Part shown: positions 1 through 9,418 of the stretch, one piece after another | How the letters are laid out: each line of letters begins with the position of its first letter | How positions within the stretch are numbered: position 1 is the first letter of the stretch | Origin: Hyphomicrobiales bacterium | GTDB lineage: Bacteria; Pseudomonadota; Alphaproteobacteria; Rhizobiales; Beijerinckiaceae | Direction of reading: 5' to 3' | DNA: 64,000 bases | NCBI GenBank assembly: GCA_019247605.1 | Contig: JAFBAS010000006.1 | Location: forward strand, 31,855-95,854 | Notes under the pieces: generated by a model | Seen by the model: only the letters and a program-made list of their open reading frames with translations | Told to the model about the DNA's origin: nothing | Databases searched by the model: none | Position numbers and translations under genes: made by a program

Positions 1-827
1 GCTCTGGCGACCTCGACATTGCCGAACGCGTCGAGCCGACCGATGTGAAGGAAATCGAGGCACAAAAGGAGCTGAAGGTCGTGAGCGTGACCTCGCTCGG
101 CTACCAAGGCCTGACTGTAAACGTGGCGAATGGCCCAGCCTCGAAAGTACCCGTCGGCCAGGACAAGCGAGTTCGCCAAGCACTCTCGCTTGCCATCGAC
201 CGTCAAGGGGTCATGGACGCGGTCTTCGATGGACAATTCACGCCGGCAGGACAAGCCGTCCCGCCTGTGAGTCCATACTATTCCGACAAGTTTCCCCCTT
301 CGCAGCGCGATGTCACCAAGGCCAAGGCGCTCCTGAAAGCCGCTGGTGTCGAGCACCCGGTTATCAACGTCATCTACACCAGCTCCTCGCGCATCCAAAG
401 GGTGGCCGAGGTCCTGCAGGCGATGGCAGGCGAGGCTGGAATCGAGCTCAAGCTCATTTCAACCGAATTTGCGACGCAAATTCAGGAGCAGACCGACGGC
501 ACTTTCGAGACATCGCTCATCGGTTGGTCGGGACGACCGGACCCGGATGGCAACATTTATTCTTTTTACATCTGCGGCGGCGGGCTGAACGATGGGCACT
601 ATTGCAACAAGGACGTCGATGCCATCTTGAATGACACTCGGATCACAACGGATGTCGCGGCCCGAAGGGCCCTCTATGAGAAATTCGATGCGGTCGCGCT
701 CGACGAGCTGCCGATCATCTATTTGTACTTCGAAAAATATATCTGGGGAATGACAGCGAAGCTTCAGGGCTTCATTGCGGTCCCGGACGGCATGATACGG
801 CTCGACGGCGTGAAGCTCGCGCAGTGA
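1..827 (+). CDS. Peptide-type ABC transporter substrate-binding protein, C-terminal part (cut by window edge)
   Basis: This is the C-terminal part of a periplasmic binding protein of the SBP_bac_5 (DppA/OppA/NikA) family, which delivers peptides, nickel or other small solutes to an ABC importer. The third frame is open from the left edge, so the N-terminus and signal peptide lie outside the window. Family features that can be seen are SGDLDIAERV at the edge, GWSGRPDPDG near base 525 and the closing WGMTAKLQGF near 748. Two permeases of the matching type follow after 41 bases, so the three should form one transport operon. The substrate cannot be read from the sequence. Confidence 0.9.
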   Translation, partial: SGDLDIAERVEPTDVKEIEAQKELKVVSVTSLGYQGLTVNVANGPASKVPVGQDKRVRQALSLAIDRQGVMDAVFDGQFTPAGQAVPPVSPYYSDKFPPSQRDVTKAKALLKAAGVEHPVINVIYTSSSRIQRVAEVLQAMAGEAGIELKLISTEFATQIQEQTDGTFETSLIGWSGRPDPDGNIYSFYICGGGLNDGHYCNKDVDAILNDTRITTDVAARRALYEKFDAVALDELPIIYLYFEKYIWGMTAKLQGFIAVPDGMIRLDGVKLAQ

Positions 828-868
828 ACACGAGACGAAAGCGCCCGTGAGGCGTAAAACACCACCTC

Positions 869-1822
869 ATGAACGCGATGTTGCCTTATGTGGTGCGGCG
901 CGTCCTCACCGCGCTGCCGACGATTGCGATCTTTGCCTGCTTCGTCTTCTTGCTACAAAAGCTCTTGCCAGGCGACCCCGTGCTCGCCATGGCCGGAGAG
1001 GATCGTGATCCAGCCACGCTCGCCGCGCTGCGCATTCAATACCATCTCGACGACCCCTTGCCGCTTCAATTCATGCGTTGGGCCGCAGACGCATTGAGAG
1101 GCAATCTCGGCGAGTCGCTTCGTAATCACGATTCGGTTTTGCATCTGATTGCTCAGAAGCTTCCCGTCACGCTCGAGCTTGCGCTTCTCTCCACGCTCAT
1201 TTCCGTGCTGATCGGCGTTCCGGCCGGCATTCTGGCCGCGGCGAAAAAGGGCTCATTGTGGGACAATCTGGCGCGCGGGGCGGCCCTGTGGGGCGTGTCG
1301 ATCCCGACCTTTTGGTTCGGCATCGTGCTCATCATCCTGGTTTCGGTGAACATGCATCTTTTGCCCGCCTCGGGGTACGCGCCCATCTCAGAAGATCCGT
1401 GGCAGAACATTCGCACCATGATCCTGCCCGCTTTCGTGCTGGGCAATGCGCAAGCGGGTATTCTCATGCGACACACGCGCTCTTCGATGCTCGAAGTGCT
1501 GCGGCAAGACTATGTGCGCACGGCCCGGGCGAAGGGCCTGACCGAGCTGCGCGTCGTGTTGGGCCATGCATTTCGAAATGCCCTCGCGCCGCTGGTCACG
1601 GTGACCGCCGTTCTCCTCGGCCAGTTGCTTGCCGGGGCCGTGCTGACCGAGCAGGTATTCTCGATTCCAGGCTTCGGCAAGATGCTCGTCGACGCTGTCT
1701 TCAACCGTGATTACGCCGTGGTTCAAGGGGTCGCGCTTTGCACGGGCGTCGGCTTCATCCTCCTGAATCTTCTCGCTGACATCGCCCAGCTTGTGCTCAA
1801 TCCGCGGCTGCGCGCATCATGA
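869..1822 (+). CDS. Peptide-type ABC transporter permease, DppB/OppB family
   Basis: Inner-membrane permease of 317 residues, the usual length for DppB/OppB/NikB proteins. It starts with a basic N-terminus and a first membrane segment (residues about 9-29), then a periplasmic stretch with LPGDPV and several further membrane helices. The cytoplasmic EAA loop that docks the ATPase is visible as DYVRTARAKGL followed by FRNALAPLVT. It lies between the binding protein and the second permease, overlapping the latter by ATGA. Translation is probably coupled. The transported solute is unknown. Confidence 0.93.
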   Translation: MNAMLPYVVRRVLTALPTIAIFACFVFLLQKLLPGDPVLAMAGEDRDPATLAALRIQYHLDDPLPLQFMRWAADALRGNLGESLRNHDSVLHLIAQKLPVTLELALLSTLISVLIGVPAGILAAAKKGSLWDNLARGAALWGVSIPTFWFGIVLIILVSVNMHLLPASGYAPISEDPWQNIRTMILPAFVLGNAQAGILMRHTRSSMLEVLRQDYVRTARAKGLTELRVVLGHAFRNALAPLVTVTAVLLGQLLAGAVLTEQVFSIPGFGKMLVDAVFNRDYAVVQGVALCTGVGFILLNLLADIAQLVLNPRLRAS

Positions 1823-2700
1823 CACTCGCGCTCGAGCGCCAAGAAAGCATCGAGGCCCACGCAGCCCCAAAACGCCGCGGCGCATTCGGCAAGCTCCTGG
1901 CCAACAAAGCGGCTCTGTTCGGTCTCTTCATCGTGCTGACCTGCCTTTTTTGTGCGGTGTTCGCTAGTTGGATTATGCCTTATGACCCAATCAAGCCGAA
2001 TTACGCGCTCATACGCAAACCAGCCTCGGCCTTGCATTGGCTCGGCACCGATGAGCTCGGCCGGGACATTCTCTCTCGCATGATTCTCGGCGCACGAACA
2101 TCGCTCTCGGCAGGTTTTGTCTCGGCCGGTATCGCGGTTTGCCTTGGTTCTTTCTTCGGCGTGCTCGCGGGCTATATGGGCGGCACCGTCGATTTGATCA
2201 TCTCGCGAGTCGCCGATGCGCTCCTCGCAACGCCCTTCTTGATCGTGGCAATCGTGCTTGCGACCTTTTTAGGACCGAGCCTCGTAAACGCCATGATAGC
2301 CATCGGCCTTGCGGCCGCGCCCATCTTCACGCGCTTGGCACGCTCTCAAGTGCTCGACATCAAGGCAACGGATTATGTGGAAAGCGCGCGGGCACTCGGT
2401 TTCAAGGATTTACGGATCGTCACCCATCACATTCTGCCCAACATTGCCGCGCCGTTGATCGTGCAAGCCACGCTGACGATGGCGCAAGCGATCACCGCCG
2501 AGGCTTCGCTGTCCTTTCTGGGGCTTGGCGAACAACCGCCTGTTCCATCCTGGGGAGCGATGCTCAATTCAGCCAAGTCCTATTTGACGCAGGCGCCCGG
2601 AATGTCACTCTGGCCGGGCATTGCAATTTTTCTTTCCGTGCTCGGCTTCAACCTCGTGGGCGACGCGCTGCGCGACGCGCTCGATCCACGGCAGGAGTGA
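1819..2700 (+). CDS. Peptide-type ABC transporter permease, DppC/OppC family
   Basis: Second inner-membrane permease of the same importer, 293 residues. The start overlaps the stop of the DppB-like gene (ATGA at 1819). It has the OppC-type N-terminal segment, then a GTDELGRDILSRM motif typical of DppC/OppC, and the EAA loop DYVESARALGFKDLR. The ATPase genes (DppD/DppF types) do not follow: the next gene is convergent and starts its 3' end only 18 bases away. If the system is complete, the ATPases must lie left of the window or elsewhere. Confidence 0.93.
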   Translation: MTLALERQESIEAHAAPKRRGAFGKLLANKAALFGLFIVLTCLFCAVFASWIMPYDPIKPNYALIRKPASALHWLGTDELGRDILSRMILGARTSLSAGFVSAGIAVCLGSFFGVLAGYMGGTVDLIISRVADALLATPFLIVAIVLATFLGPSLVNAMIAIGLAAAPIFTRLARSQVLDIKATDYVESARALGFKDLRIVTHHILPNIAAPLIVQATLTMAQAITAEASLSFLGLGEQPPVPSWGAMLNSAKSYLTQAPGMSLWPGIAIFLSVLGFNLVGDALRDALDPRQE

Positions 2701-2718
2701 TTTTGCGAGGCCAGCCCG

Positions 2719-4002
2719 TTACCCCGGCACGGCAGTCAAGACGAATTTTTCCTTCGCCAGGGTGGAGCGCATCGGCTTCAGGACAAAAAGCGCCAAAACT
2801 GCCGTGAGCACATCGAAGGCGACGATGAGCAAGAAAACTGGAACCCAGCTTCCCGTTTCTTCCCTCAGCCAAGCCGCCATGGGCCCGCCGAGGATCGAGC
2901 CGATGCCCTGCGCCATATAAAGAAAGCCGTAATTGGTGGTGGCGTGTTTCGAGCCGAAGCTGTCAGTAAGGGTTGAAGGAAAAAGCGAAAAGATTTCCCC
3001 CCAACCGAAGAAGACGAGCCCCGATAAAATAACGAGCGCGGTCGCGTTCTCGCGATTAACGAGAAGCAAGGCGATCGCCATCGCTTCCAAAAAGAAGGCG
3101 AGACCCATCGTGTTTTCCCGTCCGATGCGATCGGACACCCAGCCGAAAAACGGACGGGTAAGCCCGTTCGTGATGCGATCGATCGTGAGGGCCAGAGGAA
3201 GCGCGGGTGCTCCGAACACGATCACGTCGGCAACGCCGAAATCCCTGGCGAAAGCCGAAAACTGCGATATGACCATGAGGCCTCCTGTCGACATCATCGT
3301 CATCATCGCAAAGAGCAGCCAGAACAGAGGTGTGCGCAACATCTGGCCGGGCGCATAATTCGCGCCTTCGACAAGAGCCGAGGAGGCGATCGATGTTGGA
3401 ATCTCCTCCGGTTGAGGGGAACGCAAGAAAAACGAGGCCGCTACGCCTACGAGCCCGAGCACCGCGCCAAAGGTGACGAGCGTCGTGCGATAGCCTGCGC
3501 TTCTGATCATCGTGTCGATTGGAAAGGTCGTCAGGATAGCGCCGAATCCATATCCAGCAGCCACGACGCCCGTGGCAAAGCCGCGCGCCTGTGGAAACCA
3601 GCGCACCATCAAACCGACGATGCCGACATAGACGATTCCCGTGCCGATGCCGCAAAACAAGCCATAGGTTGCATAGAGGCCCCATAGGCTCTCTACAAAA
3701 GCCGACAGAATCCAGCCGAGGCCGGAAAGCGCGGCGCCCGTCGTAATGAGAGCGCGCGCGCCGAAGCGCTCGATGAGCCAACCTTGCGCAGGTGAGAAAA
3801 AGGTCTGCAACACGATGAGCAAGGAAAAAGTGAACTGAATGGCGGTGAGCCCGGCTCCCGTTGTCGTCTGGAAAGGCTTGAGGAAAAGCGTCCAGACATA
3901 TTGTGGACTCGAGATCGCCATCATGGCGATGAGCCCAAGTCCCAGCTGAACCCATCTTCTGCCCGTCGAAATCGTCTGGGACCGGTTTTCCTTCGGCGCC
4001 AT
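2719..4002 (-). CDS. MFS transporter, oxalate/formate antiporter (OFA) type
   Basis: Major facilitator of 427 residues with about twelve hydrophobic segments. The first helix carries SSPQYVWTLFLKPF and the second a glutamine-rich LQTFFSPAQGWLIERFG motif, the pattern of the oxalate:formate antiporter family (OxlT-like). This family exchanges organic anions across the inner membrane, but many members are uncharacterised, so oxalate is only one possibility. The gene converges on the peptide importer and diverges from the Liv operon across a 375-base gap. No oxalate-decarboxylating genes (frc, oxc) are nearby, which weakens an oxalate assignment. Confidence 0.8.
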   Translation of the reverse strand: MAPKENRSQTISTGRRWVQLGLGLIAMMAISSPQYVWTLFLKPFQTTTGAGLTAIQFTFSLLIVLQTFFSPAQGWLIERFGARALITTGAALSGLGWILSAFVESLWGLYATYGLFCGIGTGIVYVGIVGLMVRWFPQARGFATGVVAAGYGFGAILTTFPIDTMIRSAGYRTTLVTFGAVLGLVGVAASFFLRSPQPEEIPTSIASSALVEGANYAPGQMLRTPLFWLLFAMMTMMSTGGLMVISQFSAFARDFGVADVIVFGAPALPLALTIDRITNGLTRPFFGWVSDRIGRENTMGLAFFLEAMAIALLLVNRENATALVILSGLVFFGWGEIFSLFPSTLTDSFGSKHATTNYGFLYMAQGIGSILGGPMAAWLREETGSWVPVFLLIVAFDVLTAVLALFVLKPMRSTLAKEKFVLTAVPG

Positions 4003-4377
4003 CGTTGTCTCCTCGGCAAATCTCGACCCGCGGCGCTCGAACAGGCAGGGCTAACGGAATTAAAAGCGGAGCCTCGCCGCTCTACTCTCGCGAAGAATTG
4101 ATCAAAAGCGAGGCAACATCAAGCGCCCGCTCGCTTAGACCTCGAATACTCAGCCTTGACACATGGGCGTTGGCCACGAAAATGCACGAGCTTGAAAAGC
4201 CCCGAAGGCCGCAAGCATCAATAGTAAGGACCCGAAACTCGGGACCTCGAGGGAGGGAGACGTGTCGAGGATTGTGCTGCTCAGGCGGCAAGCGGCGTCG
4301 CGCGTGGAGAGGCGCATTTCTTCCGGCTGCGAGCGTGCATTGCCGCGAGCTCATGCCTCACAATTGCGACGATTTGC
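4003..4377. other. Divergent intergenic region between the MFS gene and the Liv operon
   Basis: This 375-base gap must hold promoters for both flanking units. A perfect TTGACA lies at 4156-4161 on the plus strand, but the matching -10 position reads AAAATG, so it is only a weak candidate for the Liv operon. A short inverted repeat, CCCGA-AAC-TCGGG, sits near 4232-4244. I see no convincing gene in it. Confidence 0.4.
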
Positions 4378-5184
4378 GTGAACCCTGCATCGGCAGCACG
4401 AGCGGCGCGAGCCCCTTATCCTCTTTTGTCTGTCCGCGACATCTCGGTCAGCTTCGGCGGCATCGTCGCCCTCGATGGCGTTTCGTTCGATATCGATGAC
4501 GGCCTGATCGTCGGGCTTATCGGCCCCAACGGGGCGGGCAAGACAACGTTGTTCAATTGTCTCAGCCGCCTCTACACACCGAGCGCAGGGGCAATCCTCT
4601 TCGAGGGGCGCTCGATCTTGACGTGTCCAGCCCATCAAATCGCTGATCTCGGCATTGGTCGCACCTTCCAGAACCTCGCCCTGTTTCGCAACCTCTCGGT
4701 GCTCGACAATGTCAACGTCGGTGGCCACTGCCGAACTCGAAGCGATTACTTCAGCGACGCCCTACATCTTCCCTGGACGCGACGCGGCGAAGCTTCGCTG
4801 AAGAGCCGTTCGCACGAGATTATCGGCTATCTCGATCTCGAAGCCCACGCCGAGAAGCGTGTCGCCGATTTGCCCTTCGGGACGCAAAAGCGAGTGGAGC
4901 TTGCCCGTGCGCTCGCCTCCTCGCCGAAGCTCCTTTTGCTCGACGAGCCCGCTTGCGGCTTGAACCATGAGGAGGTCGAGGCGCTTGCTGCGACCATCAA
5001 GCAGATTCGCGACGACCGGGCCGTCACAATCCTTGTTGTCGAGCATCATATGAGCCTCGTTATGTCGATCTCCGATCGCGTGATCGCGCTGAATTTCGGA
5101 CGCAAGATCGCGGAGGGAGCGCCAGCCCAGGTGCAGCAAGATGCGCATGTGATCAACGCGTATCTCGGGACGGGCCAGTCGTGA
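4378..5184 (+). CDS. livG: Branched-chain amino acid-type ABC transporter ATPase, LivG family
   Basis: Cytoplasmic ATPase of 268 residues that powers a Liv-type importer. Walker A is GPNGAGKTT (residues 49-57) and Walker B is LLLLDEPACGL. The signature region reads DLPFGTQKRVELARAL rather than the canonical LSGGQ, as is common in LivG proteins. A GTG start at 4378 is used. The gene overlaps the next ATPase by four bases and opens a five-gene operon ordered ATPase, ATPase, permease, permease, binding protein. Liv-type systems carry branched-chain amino acids but also amides, urea and aromatic acids, so the substrate is open. Confidence 0.92.
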   Translation: MNPASAARAARAPYPLLSVRDISVSFGGIVALDGVSFDIDDGLIVGLIGPNGAGKTTLFNCLSRLYTPSAGAILFEGRSILTCPAHQIADLGIGRTFQNLALFRNLSVLDNVNVGGHCRTRSDYFSDALHLPWTRRGEASLKSRSHEIIGYLDLEAHAEKRVADLPFGTQKRVELARALASSPKLLLLDEPACGLNHEEVEALAATIKQIRDDRAVTILVVEHHMSLVMSISDRVIALNFGRKIAEGAPAQVQQDAHVINAYLGTGQS

Positions 5185-5894
5185 CACCGCTTCTGCAAGT
5201 ACGAGACTTGCACGCTTCCTATGGATCCACGCGCGTATTGCATGGGCTCGACTTCGCTCTCGAGGAGAAAGGCGTGACCACGCTGCTCGGCGGCAACGGC
5301 GCTGGCAAGACGACGACTTTGCGAGCCCTTTGCGGAATGATCGAGAGAAGGGGTGAGATCACTTTCGCGGGCCGATCCATCGCGCGCGCATCCACCGAGG
5401 ACATCGTTCGGATGGGCGTGGCCCATGTGCCGGACGGGCGGGGCACATTCGTGCGCCTGACAGTCGAGGAAAATCTCGAGCTCGGCGCGATCACCAGACG
5501 GGACCGCCGAGCCATCGCGGCAGATCTCGAGCGCGTGTATGGCTATTTCCCGATCCTGCAAAAGCGGCGAAGCCAGCAGGCCGGCACGCTCTCGGGCGGA
5601 GAGCAGCAGATGCTCGCCATCGGCCGCGCCCTGATGCTGCGACCAAGACTCATGCTGCTCGACGAGCCTTCTTTTGGTCTTGCTCCGCGGGTCGTGCAAG
5701 AGCTTTTCGCGATTCTTTCGACGCTCAACAAAGACGAGGGTGTGAGCTTGCTGCTGGTCGAGCAGAATGCGACCGTGGCGCTCGATCTCGCCGATCACGC
5801 CTACCTCGTCGAGACAGGCCGAATCGTGTTTTCCGGTGCCGCGCGCGACATCCGCCAGAATGAGAAGATTCGGCGTTCCTATCTCGGTTACTAG
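5181..5894 (+). CDS. livF: Branched-chain amino acid-type ABC transporter ATPase, LivF family
   Basis: Second ATPase of the Liv-type importer, 237 residues, the normal LivF length. Walker A is GGNGAGKTT (residues 37-45), the signature is LSGGEQQMLAIGRAL, and Walker B is LMLLDEPSFGLAP. The PDGRGTF segment after the Q-loop is typical of LivF. The start overlaps livG by ATGA-type coupling (GTG at 5181 inside the previous stop) and only nine bases separate its stop from the livH start. Confidence 0.93.
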   Translation: MTPLLQVRDLHASYGSTRVLHGLDFALEEKGVTTLLGGNGAGKTTTLRALCGMIERRGEITFAGRSIARASTEDIVRMGVAHVPDGRGTFVRLTVEENLELGAITRRDRRAIAADLERVYGYFPILQKRRSQQAGTLSGGEQQMLAIGRALMLRPRLMLLDEPSFGLAPRVVQELFAILSTLNKDEGVSLLLVEQNATVALDLADHAYLVETGRIVFSGAARDIRQNEKIRRSYLGY

Positions 5895-5903
5895 AGTTGA
5901 GTC

Positions 5904-6782
5904 ATGGAACTTTTGCTGCAGCAAATCCTCGCCGGGATCGCGACGGGCACCATCTATGCCTGCATCGCGCTTGCCATCGTCATGACCTATCAGACGATCG
6001 GTCACCTGAATTTTGCGCAAGGCGAGATGGCGATGTTTTCAACCTTCCTCGCCTGGCAGCTCATCCAATGGGGGCTCCCGTATTGGACGGCCTTTGCTCT
6101 CACCGTGGCCTTGTCTTTTGCTGGGGGTGTCTTGATCGAACGCATAGTGCTTCGCCCGATCCATAATGCGCCCGTTTTGAGCCACGTCGCTGTCTTCATA
6201 GGATTGCTCGCCATCTTGAACAGCCTCGCCGGCTTTATATGGGACTTCAACGTCAAGCCTTTTCCGACACCCTTCGGAACGGCGCCGCTGATCGCGAACG
6301 GCTTCATCGACGCACATCAGGCCGGGATGATTGCGGTCACCATTCTGCTGCTGGCCTTCCTCTACGGCTTCTTTCGTTTCACGCGCGTCGGACTTGCCAT
6401 GCGAGCCTCGGCCAACGACCCGGTTTCGGCGCGGCTCGTCGGGATCAGGGTCGGCTGGATGGCGGCGCTGGGTTGGGGAATGGCGGCAGCCATCGGCGCC
6501 GTGGCAGGCATGATGATCGCGCCGATCGTCTTCCTCGAGCCGAACATGATGCTCGGCGTGCTCCTCTACGGCTTTGCCGGCGCGGTGCTCGGCGGATTGG
6601 GGAGCCCTGCGGGAGCGGTTATTGGTGGGCTCATCGTCGGCGTGGTCGAGAACCTCGCCGGGACCTTCATCCCGGTGGTCGGTGGCGAGCTCAAATTCAC
6701 GATTGCACTCGCAATCATCGTGGCCGTTCTGGTCATGAAGCCTCAGGGGCTCTTCGGCCGCCCCGTGCTACATCGAGTCTGA
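5904..6782 (+). CDS. livH: Branched-chain amino acid-type ABC transporter permease, LivH family
   Basis: Inner-membrane permease of 292 residues with the usual LivH opening, GIATGTIYACIALA, followed by the NFAQGEMAMFS motif. The GFAGAVLGGLGSPAGAVIGGL stretch that contacts the ATPase is present near residues 214-234. It forms the translocation channel with LivM. The gene is the third in the operon and runs straight into livM. Confidence 0.93.
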   Translation: MELLLQQILAGIATGTIYACIALAIVMTYQTIGHLNFAQGEMAMFSTFLAWQLIQWGLPYWTAFALTVALSFAGGVLIERIVLRPIHNAPVLSHVAVFIGLLAILNSLAGFIWDFNVKPFPTPFGTAPLIANGFIDAHQAGMIAVTILLLAFLYGFFRFTRVGLAMRASANDPVSARLVGIRVGWMAALGWGMAAAIGAVAGMMIAPIVFLEPNMMLGVLLYGFAGAVLGGLGSPAGAVIGGLIVGVVENLAGTFIPVVGGELKFTIALAIIVAVLVMKPQGLFGRPVLHRV

Positions 6783-6832
6783 TCCTGTCCATCCCTTCGG
6801 AACACATAGTCGAAGCGGCGCCAGAGAAGGCC

Positions 6833-7801
6833 GTGCGAGGCCTTCGCGTGCCTCGCTTAAACAACCCTCGTGTGACGCTCGCTATCATTGCGGTTGCGCT
6901 CGTTCTCCCGCTTGTGATCCAGAACTTCTTGACGTTTCAGCTGACGCTCGTCCTCGTCTATGCGATCGCCATCATCGGTCTGAACCTGCTCACCGGCTTT
7001 AATGGTCAGTTCTCACTTGGCCACAGCGCCTTTTACGCGATTGGCGCCTATGTGGCCGCCATGTTGATGGATAAGGCGGATTTCCCTTATGCGATGACGC
7101 TACCCGTTGCCGGCATAGCCTGTTTCGTCTTCGGCTTTCTTTTCGGCCTGCCGGCCCTTCGCCTCGAAGGCGTCTACCTCGCGCTCGCAACTTTCGCGCT
7201 CGCAGTGGCGACACCGCAAATCCTGAAGCTCTCACCTCTTGAGCATTGGACGGGGGGCGTGCAAGGGATCGTGGTCAATAAGCCCGAAGCACCCTTCGGC
7301 CTGCCGCTTACCGAAGATCAATGGCTCTACTACTTCACCTTGCTGATCACGATCGTTATGACGGTGCTCGCGCATAATCTCGTCGCCAGCCGCACGGGCC
7401 GTGCAATGATGGCCATTCGCGACAACCCCATCGCGGCGCGTTCCATGGGCATCAATATCGCGCTCTACAAGTCACTCACATTCGGCGTGAGCGCCCTTTA
7501 TACGGGGGTCGCGGGCGCGCTCGGCGCCATCGTGGTGCAGTTCGTCGCGCCCGACAGCTTCACCTTCTTCCTCTCCATCTCCCTTCTTGTCGGGCTTGTG
7601 GTGGGGGGCGTCGGCTGGATTCCTGGCGCCTTCTTCGGGGGGGCCTTCGTGCTCTTTGTGCCGAACTTGGCCGAGAGCTTTTCCAAGGGCTTGTCGGGGG
7701 CCGTCTACGGTGTGATGATCATTGTCTTGATTTATGTGCTCCCGACGGGGGCCGCAGGTCTAACACGCGCCGCGTCTCGATGGTGGCGGGCAAAAGCATA
7801 A
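6833..7801 (+). CDS. livM: Branched-chain amino acid-type ABC transporter permease, LivM family
   Basis: Partner permease of LivH, about 322 residues. LivM features include GLNLLTGFNGQFSLGHSAF and the cytoplasmic segment RTGRAMMAIRDNPIAARSMG. The frame is open far upstream into livH, but that part is a shadow of livH. No ATG lies near the first membrane segment, so a GTG must be used: 6833 is preceded closely by GAGAAGG, and 6848 has GAGG at a better distance. I give 6833, but 6848 is equally possible. The binding-protein gene follows 22 bases after the stop. Confidence 0.88.
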   Translation: MRGLRVPRLNNPRVTLAIIAVALVLPLVIQNFLTFQLTLVLVYAIAIIGLNLLTGFNGQFSLGHSAFYAIGAYVAAMLMDKADFPYAMTLPVAGIACFVFGFLFGLPALRLEGVYLALATFALAVATPQILKLSPLEHWTGGVQGIVVNKPEAPFGLPLTEDQWLYYFTLLITIVMTVLAHNLVASRTGRAMMAIRDNPIAARSMGINIALYKSLTFGVSALYTGVAGALGAIVVQFVAPDSFTFFLSISLLVGLVVGGVGWIPGAFFGGAFVLFVPNLAESFSKGLSGAVYGVMIIVLIYVLPTGAAGLTRAASRWWRAKA

Positions 7802-7823
7802 AGCAAAAGTAGGGAGATGACAG

Positions 7824-9053
7824 ATGCGGGTTCCGTCAGATCGATGGCGAGTAGCGGCGTTGGCAAGCTTTGCGAGCATCGCTATTGCCATAACCACGCC
7901 AGCCCTCGCCCAAAAGAAATACGACACCGGCGCCACCGACGCGGAAATCAAGGTCGGCAACATCATGCCCTATAGCGGGCCGGCATCCGCTTATGCGGTC
8001 ATCGGGAAAACGGAGGCGGCATTCTTCAACAAGGTGAATGCCGAGGGCGGGATCAATGGGCGCAAGATCAATTTCGTCTCATACGACGACGGCTACAGCC
8101 CCCCCAAGGCGGTCGAACAGGCCCGCAAGCTCGTCGAGAGCGACGGCGTCCTTCTGATTTTCCAATCGCTCGGCACACCGTCGAATTCGGCGATCCTGAA
8201 ATACATGAACGCCAAAAAGGTGCCCCAGCTTTTCGTCGCCACGGGTGCAACCAAGTTCGGAGATCCTAAGGATTTTCCTTGGACCATGGGGTGGCAGCCC
8301 AATTATCAGAGCGAGGGCCGCATCTACGCAAAATACCTCATCGACAACCATCCCAACGGAAAGATCGGCATTCTTTACCAGAACGACGATTACGGTAAGG
8401 ACGTGATGAAGGGACTGAAGGACGGGCTCGGCGACAAAACTTCAATGATCATCGCCGAGGCACCCTACGAGACTTCGGACCCGACGGTCGATTCCCAGAT
8501 CGTGAAGCTGAAAGCGTCGGGCGCCGACATCTTCCTCAACGTGGCCACCCCGAAATTCGCCGCACAGGCGATCAAGAAAGTCGCGGAGGTCGGCTGGAAA
8601 CCGATTCAGATCGTAAACAACGTCTCTAATTCGCTCGGCGGGGTCCTCGCCCCTGCCGGCTTCGACAATGCAACTGGCGTGTTGAGCACGGCCTATTACA
8701 AGGATGCCACCGATCCGAGTTGGAAGGATGATCCGGGATTCAAAGCTTGGTCGGCCTTCATGGACAAATACTATCCCGACGGTAATCGAACGGACGGGAA
8801 TACCGTTTACGGCTACCTCACGGCCCAAACGCTCGTTCAGGTGCTCAAGCAATGCGGCGACGACCTCACGCGCGAGAACGTGATGAAGCAAGCGGCGAAT
8901 CTGAAGCTCGATCTTGACATGCTGCTGCCCGGCATCTCCATCCATACGACCCCGACCAGCTACTACCCGCTTCAGCAATTGCAGATGGAAAAGTTCGACG
9001 GCACGCGCTGGCAGCGGTTCGGGCCGGTGATCAGCGGCGAGGTAGGCGGATAG
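7824..9053 (+). CDS. Liv-type ABC transporter substrate-binding protein (Peripla_BP_6)
   Basis: Periplasmic binding protein of 409 residues with a signal peptide ending in the AxA-type site PALA-QKK (cleavage after about residue 29). The mature part begins with the family pattern IKVGNIMPYSGPAS and has the typical GGINGRKINFVSYDD segment. There is no lipobox cysteine, so it should be free in the periplasm. It closes the Liv operon and is followed by a strong terminator. It resembles the binding proteins often linked to uptake of aromatic or amide compounds, but the ligand cannot be inferred. Confidence 0.92.
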   Translation: MRVPSDRWRVAALASFASIAIAITTPALAQKKYDTGATDAEIKVGNIMPYSGPASAYAVIGKTEAAFFNKVNAEGGINGRKINFVSYDDGYSPPKAVEQARKLVESDGVLLIFQSLGTPSNSAILKYMNAKKVPQLFVATGATKFGDPKDFPWTMGWQPNYQSEGRIYAKYLIDNHPNGKIGILYQNDDYGKDVMKGLKDGLGDKTSMIIAEAPYETSDPTVDSQIVKLKASGADIFLNVATPKFAAQAIKKVAEVGWKPIQIVNNVSNSLGGVLAPAGFDNATGVLSTAYYKDATDPSWKDDPGFKAWSAFMDKYYPDGNRTDGNTVYGYLTAQTLVQVLKQCGDDLTRENVMKQAANLKLDLDMLLPGISIHTTPTSYYPLQQLQMEKFDGTRWQRFGPVISGEVGG

Positions 9054-9072
9054 CCTGCGACCTGGCTCCCTC

Positions 9073-9099
9073 GGGGCGCGGCACTGCCGCGTCCCTTTT
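9073..9099 (+). terminator. Rho-independent terminator of the Liv operon
   Basis: A ten-base-pair stem (GGGGCGCGGC at 9073-9082 with GCCGCGTCCC at 9086-9095, one G-U pair), a three-base loop and four T follow the binding-protein stop by 20 bases. This has the form of an intrinsic terminator. Confidence 0.85.
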
Positions 9100-9119
9100 G
9101 CGCGAAACCTGCGCCAGCG

Positions 9120-9148
9120 TTGACAATCCGAGTCTGTCGCCGCAAACA
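9120..9148 (+). promoter_or_regulatory. Candidate promoter of the tRNA-Leu gene
   Basis: A perfect TTGACA lies at 9120-9125, 38 bases before the first base of the tRNA. The -10 position after a 17-base spacer reads CAAACA, which is poor, so only the -35 element is convincing. Confidence 0.45.
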
Positions 9149-9157
9149 ACGGGCGAG

Positions 9158-9242
9158 GCCCAGGTGGCGGAATTGGTAGACGCGCTGGTTTCAGGTACCA
9201 GTGGCGCAAGCCGTGGAGGTTCGAGTCCTCTCCTGGGCACCA
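9158..9242 (+). tRNA. tRNA-Leu (anticodon CAG), with encoded CCA
   Basis: The 85-base sequence folds as a class II tRNA. The acceptor stem pairs GCCCAGG (9158-9164) with CCTGGGC (9232-9238), the anticodon stem pairs CTGGT with ACCAG, and the seven-base loop TTCAGGT carries CAG at 9192-9194. The T-arm has GGTTCGAGTCC and the 3' end is ACCA (discriminator A plus CCA). It reads CUG leucine codons. It stands alone between two transport units. Confidence 0.96.
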
Positions 9243-9418
9243 GCCCAGCATTCGACACGGCCCGCGCGGTTGCCGAGCCTCTGGGCAGAGCTGATCTCCG
9301 ACGCTGCCGACTGCGCGCATTGCCCTGATCTCACATCTGCATGAACTTTTATATTGACAGCACCGTTTGAGGCGCAGGTCCGTTGCCTTCCACCTCTCTC
9401 CCTCTCTATTGAACTCCC

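Noticed and set aside
6239..6832. Upstream extension of livM
   Set aside because: The extra 198 codons lie in a second frame over livH and do not resemble a permease; livM starts near 6833 or 6848.
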